Positions 1 to 11,430 are shown, counted from the stretch's first letter. The stretch is DNA of 56,141 bases from Acanthaster planci (GCF_001949145.1 NW_019091685.1:138818-194958); one strand, 5' to 3'. Numbers and translations: made by a program. Notes: generated by a model not told the origin, from the sequence alone.

Positions 1-60
1 CACTGAGCATACAGTGCTTATTAATATACGTTGGGTAAGGGCAAAACCTGTTATATAAAA
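1..60 (+). repeat. SINE 3' tail fragment
   Basis: The first bases match the 3' tails of two SINE copies elsewhere in the window (plus copy near 35312-35360, minus copy near 35003-35055). The shared elements are a CACTGAGCATACAGTG-like block followed by ATACGTTGGG and a GGGCAAAA-type end. The tRNA-like head lies outside the window, so only the tail is present. The family assignment rests on in-window comparison only. Confidence 0.55.
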
Positions 61-130
61 AAAAGAACTAATTGCAGTGTATAAAAGATATTATTTGTCT
101 TTGTTTAGACGAAACCTAAGCAAGAAGCAA

Positions 131-146
131 GTATGGCCGGCCCATT
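131..146 (+). repeat. 16-bp inverted repeat, left arm
   Basis: GTATGGCCGGCCCATT here is the exact reverse complement of 4537-4552. The two arms lie outside the Transib terminal repeats, 18 bp before the left end and 431 bp after the right end. Their role is unknown. Confidence 0.6.
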
Positions 147-163
147 GTGTAAAAAAAATCGAA

Positions 164-198
164 CGCTTCTGACCAGTTCAAGGTCAAACTGCGCCAAA
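164..198 (+). repeat. Transib left terminal inverted repeat
   Basis: The inner 25 bases or so match the complement of 4071-4098 with few differences. The outermost seven bases (CGCTTCT) have lost the heptamer consensus. Confidence 0.7.
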
Positions 199-1401
199 AT
201 AGGTGAAGTATAATTGTTTCAAAAATCAATGCTGCGGGCTTTTTTAGTTCCCAATGGTCATGGGGTACTTTACATGCACAAATTAACGACTGGAAATCTT
301 TATCACGGGCAATATTCCGATTAATTTACTAAAAATTGTCACATTTCTAATGTGAGTAATAGAACTGGACGCCCAATTTAACTTACTGACATGGTCACTA
401 TGCAAAAGATAACGCCATGGAAATTTGCTTGGATGTTGTTTACAAAGTATATTTTATGAAAATAAGATTCATAACCCCTTCACTTTAGGATTAAAGTCTG
501 AAAAAGCTCCAAATGTCAAGAAAAAATTCGTTAAAATGTGCATTATTTTTTTCACACGCAAAAAATATATACATTCCCGCTTTAGCTCTTATATTTTCCA
601 AAAGCCTTAACCTTCAAGAACAATTAAAAAAAGACTGGTTGCGACTTTTTGCCACTTTTGAAGATATACTATTTTAAAGTGGTACGCAAGATGCTCCGAC
701 GCGCCTGTTTGACTCAACCGCATGTAATAACGTATGCGTGTGACAGGTTGCATTTCCCTCGAGGCTTTTACCATTACAGCAAAAAACCAACACGCTCTGT
801 AGACACGGTCATCTTTCATTTGTTTGTACTCGTTATAGACAGAAAACTATATACATGTTAACAACAACGATTAGACAAAGCGTTTTGTATACATTTCTAG
901 CTCATCAATACCTGTTTAAACTCGAGCACTCATTTAAGTTCCAAACTGCCCATGATCATTAACGTATTGTTGACCCTAAAACACTTGTAACGGCTGCGTA
1001 GTGGGGCATGGTAAAAGCATGGGGTGTCTGTTTAAAATCAGATATATTTGAAGTCCCCAACTGTCAGTGATTCTTGACGTGTGTGATCCAGGGACAAGGT
1101 TGCAGGTCCTTGAATTAACCGAAATTAAGCCAAACCCCCTGAAAGCCCGGTAGTTAATTGCAAGTTGTCACTAGTTGAGTATAAAGGCAATATCGGGACC
1201 AAGTTAATTTCATTTCATTATTTCATGAGTTCAGCTTGGCATCCATACCTAGAAAGCTGTTAACTGAAACTATCAGGTCTTCAGGGGAGCTATCCAACAC
1301 TGAAGTCTCATTTGGGAGATGCATGTTTTTTTCCCTCTAAATATCACGGTATCCAGCAATTGGACATTCTGGGGTGAATTCAAGAAAAGATCAAATCAAC
1401 C
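199..1401. other. Transib 5' non-coding interior
   Basis: No open reading frame with recognisable homology was found here. The short open frames at 425-861 do not resemble any family I know. The stretch is most simply the untranslated 5' part of the Transib element. Confidence 0.4.
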
Positions 1402-3354
1402 ATGTACAGTTTTCTGTATAGATTGAAGGGAAAATTGATAGCTTGTAGCCGCAACAAATCTCAGTTCGAAAGGAAAAATGGAGAGTGTTTACAAGCAGAG
1501 ATGTTGTTCCCACTGGAAGTTGATCATTGGCTCTCTAAAGTGAAAGAAGTCTCTAGGTCTGATGAGGGAGCATCGGGTTCAGGAGCAGGTCGACCCAGCA
1601 AGGAATGAACTTCACTTTCCAAGCGATCAAAACAACGGAGGGCCCAAACACTGCTGCAGGAAAGTGAGCACCGGGAGCTTCTTTTTGCAGCTTCTCAAGG
1701 AGCTTATGGGAGGAACCCAAACTTGAGATATGTTCTTCAATTTATCATTCAGAGTCCTGCAAAGATAAGAAAACTAATTTCCTCACCCCCACCTGCACCT
1801 GTTTACTCCTGACGAGGCACTTGCCCTTTTAATTGAAACCGGTTTGACAAAGTCTGCGTATCAAACCTTGAGGACAGCTGGCAAAGAGAAAAAGGCAGAT
1901 GTCTACCCGCCTTACAATGCTGTTCGGGTAGCAAAACAGAAGTGCTACCCACAAAATATAGATGTGAGCGCAGAGTAGGCCAAAGTGTCTCTACAAAGTC
2001 TTCTAGACCATACAGCCCGTCGTAGATTGGAACAACGACAGAACAATGTTCACGAACTAAATGAGAAGGTACCAAAAGATGAACGTCCCCTCTTTCTTGA
2101 CGTAATTTGTAAATTTGATGGCTCATCGAGTCAAAGTGAGTACAAACAAAGATTCACAACCTCAGAACAGTCTGATGTTTCGAGTTGGTTTTGCACCACA
2201 CTTGTACCATTGCAACTGAAATACAGGGAACAAGTGATATAGGAAAACCCTGTTCCTTCATCTACACGCTTTTGTCGGCCAATCCATTTACAATACAAAA
2301 AGAAAAAAAGAAACATGGGAGCTATCCCAGGAATAACATCAGAACAGAGAGACGGAAATCTAGCAACTTCAACCTATAGCAGTTGATCTTAACATCCAAG
2401 TAGAAGGCAAATTAGCTAGAAAGGAGACCGTCTACGTTAAGTACAATCTTCACTTCACCGTGGTTGACCAAAAAGTCATCAATGCAATTACTAAAACTTC
2501 TTCAACCACACCTAAGGACTTCAATAATATTCACCATCTTCCACAACCCGTCTTAGACAGATACAAATTTGGAGTCTGCCCACGACACAAACGGATTCGT
2601 TGCTTTGAAATGATGCTTCACATCGCATATAGACTTCCCTTCCAAAAGTGGAGGATACAGTCAGATGAGGACAGATCAGTCATGGTAGAGAGAGAGAAAA
2701 AGATTCAGGAACTTTTTAGATCAGAACTTGGGTTGAAAGTTGACCAACCGAAGCCAGGATATGGAACTTCCAATGACTGAAATACTGCACGCAGAGCTTT
2801 CAAAACTGAAACAAAATTCTTTAACATCTGCGGTCTTGACGAGAATCTAGTTCGTAGATTTCACGTAATTCTGATCGCTTTATCCTCAGGACTTCCCATA
2901 GACCCCGACAAATTTGGACCCTACTGTTTGGATACTGCCAAAAAAAATAATGAAGTTGTGCATTGAAATGTATTCTTGGTTTAAAATGCCAGTCAGTTTC
3001 CATGTCTTACTGATCCACGGAGCATAAATAATTTCATCTTCAATTCTACCGATTGGCATGATGAGCGAAGAAGCCCAAGAAACTCGGAACAAAGATAACA
3101 AGCTCTTTCGGTTGAGGTACGCAAGAAAAACGTCAAGGACACACACAATGAGTGACGTTTTTCACAGACTTATGGTAACCGGTGACATTGTAATCAGCAG
3201 CAAGTCTGTGTACAACAGGAAAAAGAGAACACCTGTTCCCCAGAAAGTCCGAGAGATGACAAAGGAGCTCGAACGTGTCATTCTTGTCGAAGGAGAATCC
3301 TCACCTAGTCCAACCCATAACCCAAGTGATTCTTCAGAGAGTGATTCGTCATAA
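1402..3354 (+). pseudogene. Transib transposase (RAG1-core-like), broken
   Basis: The DDE transposase of the Transib superfamily catalyses cut-and-paste transposition and is the relative of the RAG1 core. In order, one sees a GRPSKE segment before SKRSKQRRAQ, an N-terminal helical region, LQSLLDHT, the first catalytic Asp region FDGSSSQSEYKQRF (about 2115-2150), FCRPIHLQY, the second Asp region VVDQKVINAI (about 2460), KFGVCPRHKRIRCFEMMLHI, the GYGTSND...NTARR block (about 2755-2795), and the catalytic Glu region MSEEAQETRNKD (3061). It is dead. In-frame stops lie at 1606, 1976, 2240 and 2778, the last falling exactly in the GTSND-G-NTARR motif. Reading-frame changes occur near 1808, between 2340 and 2390, and between 2966 and 3058. 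The C-terminus ends in a Ser/Asp-rich tail. No RAG2-like gene was seen nearby. Confidence 0.88.
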
Positions 3355-4070
3355 GATAAGTTATTACAAACTATAGCAGCCTTCTGTGCAGGTAAGTTTT
3401 CTCATCCTTTAAATCACCTGTACCATAAATAACAATGCAAGAAATGCTTCGTTTCCACTGATGACATAAAGTGAACATGCATAATTCTGCTTTCTAATGA
3501 TATTGCCAAAACTATATTTTGTTTTGACGCCATTAGAATATAAGTGTTAATTTGAACTACTAAATAACAAACACAAACAGGCAAAAATGAGTTACACCGC
3601 AAAATGAATGATTGCTGGTTAATTCTTATGTTTACTTAGAATTAATTTTCTTTATTTTTTATGGTTTTATACCTTGACAAAACAAATCTTTTGTAGATTT
3701 GGTCATAGTTGAATAAAGTTTGTTAATTCGTTCAGTTCTGATTGTTTTCATTTTGAAAACAACGATCGGGTAGTAATAAAAAATCAAAATAAAAATCATA
3801 ATGGTTAAAAATATTATGAACATTGCTTCAAATGAGATAATAAACCATTGACATACATTTGTATAACAATTGAAATACCTAAAAACGTAATCAAAGAAGT
3901 CATTTCCAAATTCTCGTCAAAAACACGATACAAGACGCACACATATTTCAACCAATAAAAATTCAGCATCTAAATGACGTCACAGCGTTTTGGAATTAGG
4001 TCTATTGTCTTTCTCGGGTCATAAAACCCCCAATACCCTCATATTAGCACAGATAAATACGCAAAACAAG
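3355..4070. other. Transib 3' non-coding interior
   Basis: AT-rich sequence between the transposase stop and the right terminal repeat. No coding signal was recognised. Confidence 0.4.
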
Positions 4071-4105
4071 TTTGGCGCAGTTTGACCTTGAGCTGGCCCA
4101 CTGTG
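4071..4105 (-). repeat. Transib right terminal inverted repeat
   Basis: Read on the complement it starts CACAGTGGGCCAGCTCAAGG. The first seven bases are identical to the consensus heptamer of the V(D)J recombination signal and to the Transib terminal consensus. Confidence 0.75.
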
Positions 4106-4536
4106 CAGCGATGCGACAAGAACGACTCACGGACGGTGATGGATATTTGGACATCAGCACTAATCACTTAAGTATTCAAACGTCTTAGCGCTTCCCACGT
4201 CCACTGTCTGATTAGGTTATTTGTACATCAAACATACCCTCAGGTTCAACAACTTCGAACCCTACGTCCCATTAATATTTTGGTATATGACTGACGTCCG
4301 CAGAAGGGACGCAGCTGGGCAGATGGCCCATACACACGATAATACTGAAAATATTTTTACCCCAAATTCCACAAACAGTAAACATCCACCACTAAAGCTT
4401 TAAACAGTTTAACTTTGATAATTCTCAACTTGAGTGCCCGCTGCAAACCCCAGAGCCTATTTTTAACGGGCAGCAGTCACCGACCCCATCTCCGACTGAT
4501 TGTATGTGTGTGAGTGGTTTTTTAAATTAAATCGTG

Positions 4537-4552
4537 AATGGGCCGGCCATAC
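4537..4552 (-). repeat. 16-bp inverted repeat, right arm
   Basis: AATGGGCCGGCCATAC is the exact reverse complement of 131-146. It lies between the Transib element and the G-rich minisatellite. Confidence 0.6.
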
Positions 4553-4566
4553 GAGCTTGGCAAACT

Positions 4567-4686
4567 TAAGGGGGGGGCGAGTTGGCCAAGGGGACTTGTC
4601 GGTCAGGGGACGAGGGGGTCAGGGGGCGAGTTGGTAAGGGGCGAGCTGGTTAGGGGCAAGTCGGCCAGGGGGGGGCGAGTTGACCT
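4567..4686 (+). repeat. G-rich minisatellite, ~16-bp unit
   Basis: About seven imperfect tandem units of roughly GGGGCGAGTTGGCCAG, such as GGGGCGAGTTGGTAAG and GGGCAAGTCGGCCAG. Every unit starts with a run of three or more G, so the G-rich strand could form G-quadruplexes. Confidence 0.8.
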
Positions 4687-4853
4687 ACAATCTATAATGA
4701 GTATTAGTGCATTTATTTTTTTTGATATCTATTTTGTGATTGGTAAGATAGTGTACTCCTTTTTATCTTTTGTTTTTTTTTTTACCTTTAAGAGCTCAGG
4801 GAACAAGCAAATTACCGATGTAAACTTTTTATTTTTTTTCACTGTGCCATGGG

Positions 4854-5095
4854 GTTGTTTCACTTTTTGATAAAAGTTGTTTCATTGCTGGGTAAAAAAA
4901 ATGTTTTACGGGTCAATAAGAGTTGTTTCACTGCGGGATAAGATTTGCTTCACTACGCGATAAGAGTTGTTTTCAGGGGCAAAAAGAGGTGTTTCATCAA
5001 TCAATAATAGTTTTACAACTCGATACAGGTTACCTCACAGCACGTTAAGTATTGTTACGCAGCGCAGTGTGTGTTATTACGCAGCACGGTCAAGC
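4854..5095 (+). repeat. minisatellite, ~22-bp unit
   Basis: About eleven diverged units with a core like GTTGTTTCACTGCGGGATAA. Examples begin at 4854 (GTTGTTTCACTTTTTGATAA), near 4932 (GTTGTTTCACTGCGGGATAA) and near 4967 (GTTGTTTTCAGGGGCAAAAA). Divergence increases toward the right. The incidental open frames at 4967-5267 come from this repeat. Confidence 0.75.
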
Positions 5096-5345
5096 GTTCC
5101 GGGTGAAAGGCTCTTCGGGTGTTCCCTCACAGCTGGTAGCAATTTCAATGTTGCGTGCTTTTAAAGTTGACACAAAAAAGGGCTTTTGCAGCATATTTAC
5201 TAGCATATTAGTTGGTGGAAATCGAAAAATCCCTTTACTTAAAAGAGACATATCGCGTCAAAATTGACTTGTACTTCCGAAAATATGAAATACGTGACAA
5301 TCAGTGCTACTCAGCGTACTTCTGCGGTAGTCTTTAACTTAAGTT

Positions 5346-5397
5346 TAAGCACCAACCAACCAACTAGCCAACCAACCAACCGACCAACCGCCTAGCC
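5346..5397 (+). repeat. CCAA-type simple repeat
   Basis: Imperfect (CCAA)n with CTAGCCAG variants, directly followed by a CAGA tetranucleotide repeat. Confidence 0.8.
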
Positions 5398-5414
5398 AGC
5401 CAGATGGGCAGCCT

Positions 5415-5452
<38 letters not shown>

Positions 5453-5459
5453 ATTACTT

Positions 5460-5492
<33 letters not shown>
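5415..5492 (+). repeat. CAGA tetranucleotide repeats
   Basis: Two runs of (CAGA)n separated by a short interruption (AATTACTTACAGA). The 97-residue open frame across it is a by-product of the repeat. Confidence 0.9.
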
Positions 5493-5495
<3 letters not shown>

Positions 5496-5510
5496 GCAAT
5501 TAAAAGAACG

Positions 5511-6467
5511 AAAAGAGGCCATGTGCCTTTTACCTGTCAAACAAGTAGGAAAGTGGATAGAATGCTTTGACGACAATCGTGAATTCAACTTTTCTGCTTT
5601 TGTGATACCGGAAAAGCAGATTTTACATAGGTGGTCGAAAAGTGGTCATCTGCTTTTCTGTCCTCAATGGGCTGTGAATGGGGCCATGAAACCGTAGGCT
5701 ACGACCATTTCTGTTCTTTGGGAGTGAAGCTCGACGTATAGAAACCAATGCTTAACATTGTTTTCTGCGGAAAATCCCCATACGGCAGTATCAGTGACAC
5801 GTGAGACAGAGAAAGCAGGATCTCAAAGGAAATACTGTTTTACAGCTATCATCCAATAGACACATGCTTGGGCAATCAATTAAAGGAAAATTTGTGATTT
5901 TTTCATTATAAAAGATAGGCTGGACTGTAATTATTGGTTTATACGTCTTCAATCCCCAGGAAAGGAAATGGTCGTAACCTGAGGTTTACGACCCTGTTCA
6001 CGGCTCTTGGAAATCAGAAAAGCAGACGGCCACATTTCGTCCGCTATAGGAGTAACCACTATTTTTTAGTTTCCTTTTCACGCAACCATTGGTGTCTCTC
6101 TGGAACTAAGGCTGCATTTTGGGACACGTTTGTTGGAAGGAAGAAAAGCAAAGTGCAGCCACATGTAACATTTCTCTCACATTGTTTTATTTCAATGATA
6201 TATTCATTTCATTTATTTATGTTTTGGGGGCTGCACCCTTCCTTTGCCACTTTTGAACATATTTAACAAGCATTCCTCTGAATGTGCATTTATTCTGGCA
6301 ATTTTGGTAAACGTTAACTGTTTTTATTTCTCCTGTCGCCACCATTCTTCTTTTTGTTGTGGCTATCATTGCCGTTTTTTTCATTGCCATTGTTATCAAT
6401 TTACCTGACATCACCATTCTTCCCTGAGCACTCATTTCAACCTTTTGTTCTTATTATTTCAACGCAG
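5511..6467. other. no gene recognised
   Basis: Intergenic or intronic sequence upstream of the lectin exon. An open frame at 5934-6266 has no recognisable domain. A pyrimidine-rich tract near 6421-6467 ends in an acceptor (CAACGCAG) for the lectin exon. Confidence 0.35.
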
Positions 6468-6772
6468 CGTTGATGAAGACATTGGTATGCGAAAACAATA
6501 AGTTCTCTATTAAGTGTGGCAAAGAGGAAACCATTGACGTGAAGTGGGCCCTCTACGGTCGCGAAACTGGCACCAGTGACTGTCATATCAACAAACCAAA
6601 CCCTGGCGGAAACGCAACTGCTTCACTGTTAACAGTAAAGGACAAATGCCAAGCAAGAAACAAGTGTGAATTAATAGCCAACAATGCCCTCTTCGGAGAT
6701 CCCCTCCCTAATGTTGGCAAATACCTGGTTGTTCACCACACGTGCATCTGCGCAACAGTTTGCGTTCAGTGA
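6468..6772 (+). CDS. SUEL/rhamnose-binding lectin domain exon
   Basis: The exon follows a splice acceptor (TTTCAACGCAG) and encodes one galactose/rhamnose-binding (SUEL-type) lectin domain. The family pattern runs in order: LVCE at the start, FSIKC, a YGRE motif, SDC, a DKCQARNKCE pair of cysteines, FGDP and KYLVVHHTC. SUEL domains bind rhamnose or galactose outside the cell, or occur in adhesion receptors. One usual cysteine is missing: the FGDPCP motif reads FGDPLP, so one disulphide cannot form. The frame closes ten codons after the last cysteine of the domain, at TGA 6770-6772. No signal-peptide exon or other lectin exon was found, so this is either an isolated exon of a gene running off the mapped exons or a relic. 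Confidence 0.75.
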
Positions 6773-8860
6773 TACGTGTTCAGAAGTACAAGTGACGCGA
6801 TAAGTATGATCACTAATTATTATATCTGCGAAAGTTTTTTCGCATACAGATCTAGAATGCATGTGACCGTGAAGAAGCAATGGATATTGGATCCAGAACA
6901 TAGAGATTTTGCGTCTTGAAGCTCATGACGGAAGCAAACTGGCGCCATTTTGAAACATTGAAGTATATTTTCTCTAAAAGTCCGTTTTGACGAGATATCT
7001 TGTCGATGATTTCACGAAGTGACAAGACAAGAAACTCCCTATCGTGGAAACAGACATCCAACAAAAAGGAGTTTTAAATATGATACTTTTCACCTTACAT
7101 TTTCGACCTCTTTTGTCTTACACACCGGGTAATTTTTTTTGCAAAGTCATGCAAAGTATAGTTTTAAAAATGCTTGTCAGCACGAATTTCTACATTTGTT
7201 GTTTTAATTAAATAGTAGTTCATCAATAAATGTTCTTTACACTTCCTAAGATTGTAAAATTTGGAGGTCTTACCTTTTCCCCTGTTGCAACAACTTTTTG
7301 TCCCTTTGTTTGATTATACGCGTACAAAAAAGTTACATTCAGTATTGTTCTCACGCAGCACACACTCGCATCTTAACTGCTCCAGAGCTGTGTATTTATT
7401 TTTGCCCTGGGACCAAGGAGGGTTTTGTCACTTCGTGGGACTCAAATTCCAAGACACCAAGTTTTTTATGTTTGTTTATGATAATTAAGAAAGTAAACAA
7501 CATTCGGCTCTAATACTGTGTCAAAGTGTTCCTTGAATCGAACCATGAAACTCCAAATCGGAAAAGATAGATTTTTCCAGGTTTTTGTCACATAGTAAAA
7601 TAATCGACGATATGTTTAGAGATTTGTTCGTTTAAATAGATACATGTTTTCTAAAGTGTATGTTTCAACAAGCGTTTTCATTTTTGAGAAAGGAAAATAT
7701 ATAATTTTTTCAGTGTTTTACAAATTTCACAGAGGTGTTGTGGAAATTGAGGGCGGTTCGTGTGAGTGTTGGTTGGTAGGCAGGTCTATAAGGCTTGCAG
7801 TGCATACGGTTTGAGTCTATACACTGTATCAAGAACTCCTGAGGTGATGCACTTTGCACTTGGAAAAAATAGTGAAAAGGGAACTTTGAATAAATGTAAT
7901 TTGGACTAGATGCATCTGTTAACGATTTTTCTGGAACAAAAACGTACCTCTCACTTTGAAAAACAGGGAACTTTGGAAATTGTACTTCCTAGACCAAGTA
8001 GTCTTTTGTAATCGTGTAATCGTAATTGCTATATACAAGTTTTCAAATTGGACTTAGGTCCTAGATTTTAAGTGTTTTAAGACTATAGGTCCGCATCAAA
8101 GCCTTCACCATGTTTGTAGTTGCCTGGCGTTATGACATGGATAGATTTTCCTCCAAAAAGTAGCAAGGGGAACAAGATAAAATTCACTGAAAAGACTCTT
8201 AGCGAAATGCGATTACAATATCTATTTCCCGATTAACCGAGAATACACCCTCCCACCAATTTTTAATATTTGTTTTCGGGGTGGGATGGGCTGGGGTGTG
8301 GGGCTGATGTGCACTTTGTAAGCATACAAAATTTGTTAACTAAATTGATTAGAATTAATTTCTGTCATTGTAATATGATTTATGTTTGGAACCAGCTTAT
8401 TGAAGGGATTTTCTTCGCACAAAAACTTTGCAAATTCAAATACACCCCAAGAGAGAGAAGATTTTACAAAATATGACAAAAGGGTTCGCTGTTGTACAAA
8501 ATAAATGTCACTGTAACCGTTAGAAAGAACACAACTTGCCTTTGTTATTCATTTTAATTGATATCCCAATTATTTTGCTCCGTTCCAACCATACCTTTTC
8601 TAACTTAGTCATTATACCTTTTCTAACTTAGTCATTATTTAGTACTCTAGCCTAACAAAGCCCAAATTTGTCCCATTTTAACAAATGACTTTAAAATTCT
8701 GTCGGCTTGTTGAATTGGTACAGCTTTACTTGAGCAGTTTACGATTTGGCCCTAAATTAAGCAACACCGTCTCCGTCTTTCACCTTGGTCACTTCTTTGT
8801 ACATGGACATATTTTCTTTAATGGGGGTCTTCTGAAGAAGCACGACTAATGACGAGAGAC
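6773..8860. other. no gene recognised
   Basis: About 2 kb of AT-rich sequence. The open frames are short and look random. A 24-bp direct tandem duplication (ATACCTTTTCTAACTTAGTC and flanking bases) lies at about 8591-8638. Confidence 0.35.
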
Positions 8861-10200
8861 TCAGTCAAGAATGCTATCTGTCTTCATATTTTTGTTCTTC
8901 TCGGTCCAAGCGACCGAAAAGAACAAACTCTCTGCACAGAACCTTGCAGAACTTGTTGCAGAACCTTTCTCCAAATCTGTGGTCTTTGCCTCCATGATGT
9001 CTACGGCTAACAAACTGACCGCAATCTCGGCGTGATTGTCGTAGCACAAACCCGTTATGATTGCACCCAGGGCAATACATCAAGTCTCCTTCTTCACAGT
9101 TGGGTTGGAAGCAAAGTTTGCAAGAGCCTTGACGTGGTCTTCTGGGTGGTCGTGACCTTTCCTGACAAAGACACCTGACGAAGAAATAACCTCTGCTAAG
9201 GAACGCTTGCATTCTGGTGATGGCGTCATAGTTTCCATCATGGTGATAGACGTAAATTTGCTGATTGGCAGAGGAGCCTTTTAAGATAACCGCCTTCGTG
9301 TAATCCTTGTATGCCACAATGATCTGATAACTGCTGGCACTGCGTTGAGACTGTTTAATCTTCTCAATCCCACATTTCGTCAGCGTTTAGTCCAGCTGGA
9401 GGTCTTCCGCTAGTTTTCGTTGTATGGTGCATTCATTCCGTATGGCTTCCCACTTGTCGTGTTTTTTTAGTTAAGTTTTGGCAGTGACGATAGCTCTGAC
9501 CTAACATAATTAATCTTTTTTGACGATTTGAGTGATGCACTGTTTTTCTTTTAAAAACCGTTCCAAGTTTTGTATACATTTTGCCACGACGTTTACCACA
9601 TTAAGGCATGGCAACGTGCGTCACGTTAATTTCAAGGGTTCCATCGATAGTGAATTTTTCATGATACTGTTAAATCGTCTTCATCCTGGACAGGAACCGT
9701 TCGGCCGTTAATCTAGTCCTGGACATAAAGGGTATGTGATTGGATAGTCAAGTTCATGACACGTGAATATCATGCATATCAAATCTTGAGCCTCTGCACC
9801 CTGGGTCAACGTATACATAAGACATTGGAATACCTTAAATGAAAGTTTCCACAACGTTTTAATGGCCGTAAATGTCGAGGTCGTCGTTGAATTTGACTGT
9901 ATACTCTTCCCCTTTTGTCTTGAATTTTTTTCCATATTCACCTCGACCATTGTCGCACGATAGAGCCCACGCACATCTCCCGATACCTTTTGATGCCTTG
10001 GAGCTGGTCCCACTTCCCCAGAGCCTTTCTGCGTAGTCGAGTACCCACCGTGCTGTCAAAATGGCGAATACAGCTGTCTCGTCTAGTGCACACCTTGAAA
10101 CACTCGCTGCATTGATATTGGTTGGCGTCTGGCATCCGGTTGGCTTCCAATTGCGGACTTTACGGTTTTTCGCCGTGTTAAGTATCTGTTTCACATAGAG
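8861..10200 (-). pseudogene. Polinton/Maverick DNA polymerase B fragment
   Basis: On the minus strand, fragments of the N-terminal part of the protein-primed type-B DNA polymerase of Polinton/Maverick elements. They include a C2H2-like finger (YQCSECFKVCTRRDSCIRHF, near 10070-10130), a stretch around 9350-9470 with a QRKLAEDLQ motif, then YKDYTKAVILKG, a YVYHHDGNYDAITRM motif with FLSRGYFFVRC, and a Cys-rich knuckle (CKLCF...YCPGCN). Several frame changes and stops break it. The polymerase palm with its catalytic Asp residues is absent, and no integrase, capsid or protease gene of the element was found. The piece is therefore a truncated, inactive relic. Confidence 0.7.
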
Positions 10201-10416
10201 CCTTGTGATTGGCTGACAATTTTATCGCGTAATTTGATTGGCTGAGGGCTTTGACTTGTTGTTGGCATAGGACGTCATACTTTTGAGGTTGGACCCCAAA
10301 CGTTAACGTGTCTGTACATGATTTTTTTTTTCATTTTTTATTTCAATTTTACCGCTTTCACCTGGTTGGACAACGAAAGTCTTGATAGCATATGCAGGTA
10401 TGACGTCACAATCTTG

Positions 10417-10458
10417 TGCCATGAACAAGAAAAGTTGTGCCATGAACAAGAAAAGTTG
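10417..10458 (+). repeat. 21-bp tandem duplication
   Basis: GTGCCATGAACAAGAAAAGT plus T occurs twice in succession. It has no coding meaning. Confidence 0.85.
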
Positions 10459-11236
10459 GGCCCTCATGTTCAAAGTCACGGGACATAGTGGGAGTATTGA
10501 AGGTGGATTCATTCAATTTAATGAATTGTTTGGTTCGACAAACTACTTGTATTTCTAATTAATGTGACCAAATTGCATGTGTTGTAGGGTATGCTGTTGA
10601 TGAATGAGGCCATGGAGGTCTCCTCTTTATCTTTTATCTCTTATCTGCATTTAACAGTCTAACCTCAAAGTACTGTTGGGGTGGGGAATTTGCAAATATG
10701 CAAATGGGGGTATTTCAAGGGAAATGATTTCTTTATACCTACCCATGAACACGATTTGTTCTCTTTTAAAATTTGTCAGATTAATTGAAACAGTGCAATC
10801 CCACCCATCTTGTTTTTATTTGAAATCGGTTACCACGTTGGATGGGAAAAACCTGTCCCACCGACCAATTCCCTTTTTCAGATGCATTGTAATGGAAAGC
10901 GGATCCGACATGCAATTAATTACTTTTACAGGGTGTCCCAGAAAAAAAACCAAACCCTTATGAAAGGGGTAATATGCCCCAACCATGATATATGATTATA
11001 ATGCATAAGGATCTCTAAAAGGTAGAAGCAGTATTGTTTCTAATGATACTGTAGCGTAGACCTGGGTGCTATTGTCCCTCAAAACCCGGTAACGCAAAAG
11101 AGGGGGACAGATACAGGACTTCCAAAAAGAATTTAGTTGTTTTATTCACCAAACTCTGTGCATGACCTTCCACACAGCCGTCAGAACAACAACTACTGCC
11201 TACGTGACACTCGAGCTCTACAAAACTCAGCATGTA

Positions 11237-11430
11237 TCACAATGTGTAACAATTTCTAAGGCCGTCCGGGCACTTTTCCAATTTCCCTCCTGCGCCCGCC
11301 AAACCACAACGCCCAAATAGAGACCAATTTCCGGTGCGCACCCACCACAAGAGAAACAGGTCAGGGCACTCCGCCGGAGGCCCTCTGCCGGCGGCCCTTA
11401 GCGCCACCGGCGGCGTACGAAAGATTAACA
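11237..11430. other. GC-rich block inside the mariner-like element
   Basis: A locally GC-rich stretch with GCCGGCGG-type motifs, lying between the element's left end and its transposase. No coding or structural signal was recognised. Confidence 0.3.

Larger units (their letters stand above)
164..4105 (+). mobile_element. Transib DNA transposon, degenerate
   Basis: A roughly 3.9-kb element bounded by inverted repeats. The right end, read inward, begins with the heptamer CACAGTG (4099-4105 on the complement), then GGCCAGCTCAAGGTCAAAC and CTGCGCC. The left end (164-198) has the same GACCAGTTCAAGGTCAAAC and CTGCGCC block, but its outer heptamer has decayed. Transib elements, the superfamily from which RAG1 is thought to derive, end in CACWRTG-type heptamers. 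A decayed transposase with Transib-specific motifs fills 1402-3354. No matching 5-bp target duplication is visible (TCGAA left, CAGCG right). The remaining internal sequence is non-coding. Confidence 0.85.

Noticed and set aside
5404-5697. 97-codon open frame starting in the CAGA repeat
   Set aside because: Its first third is repeat (TDRQTDRQ) and the rest shows no domain or splice support.
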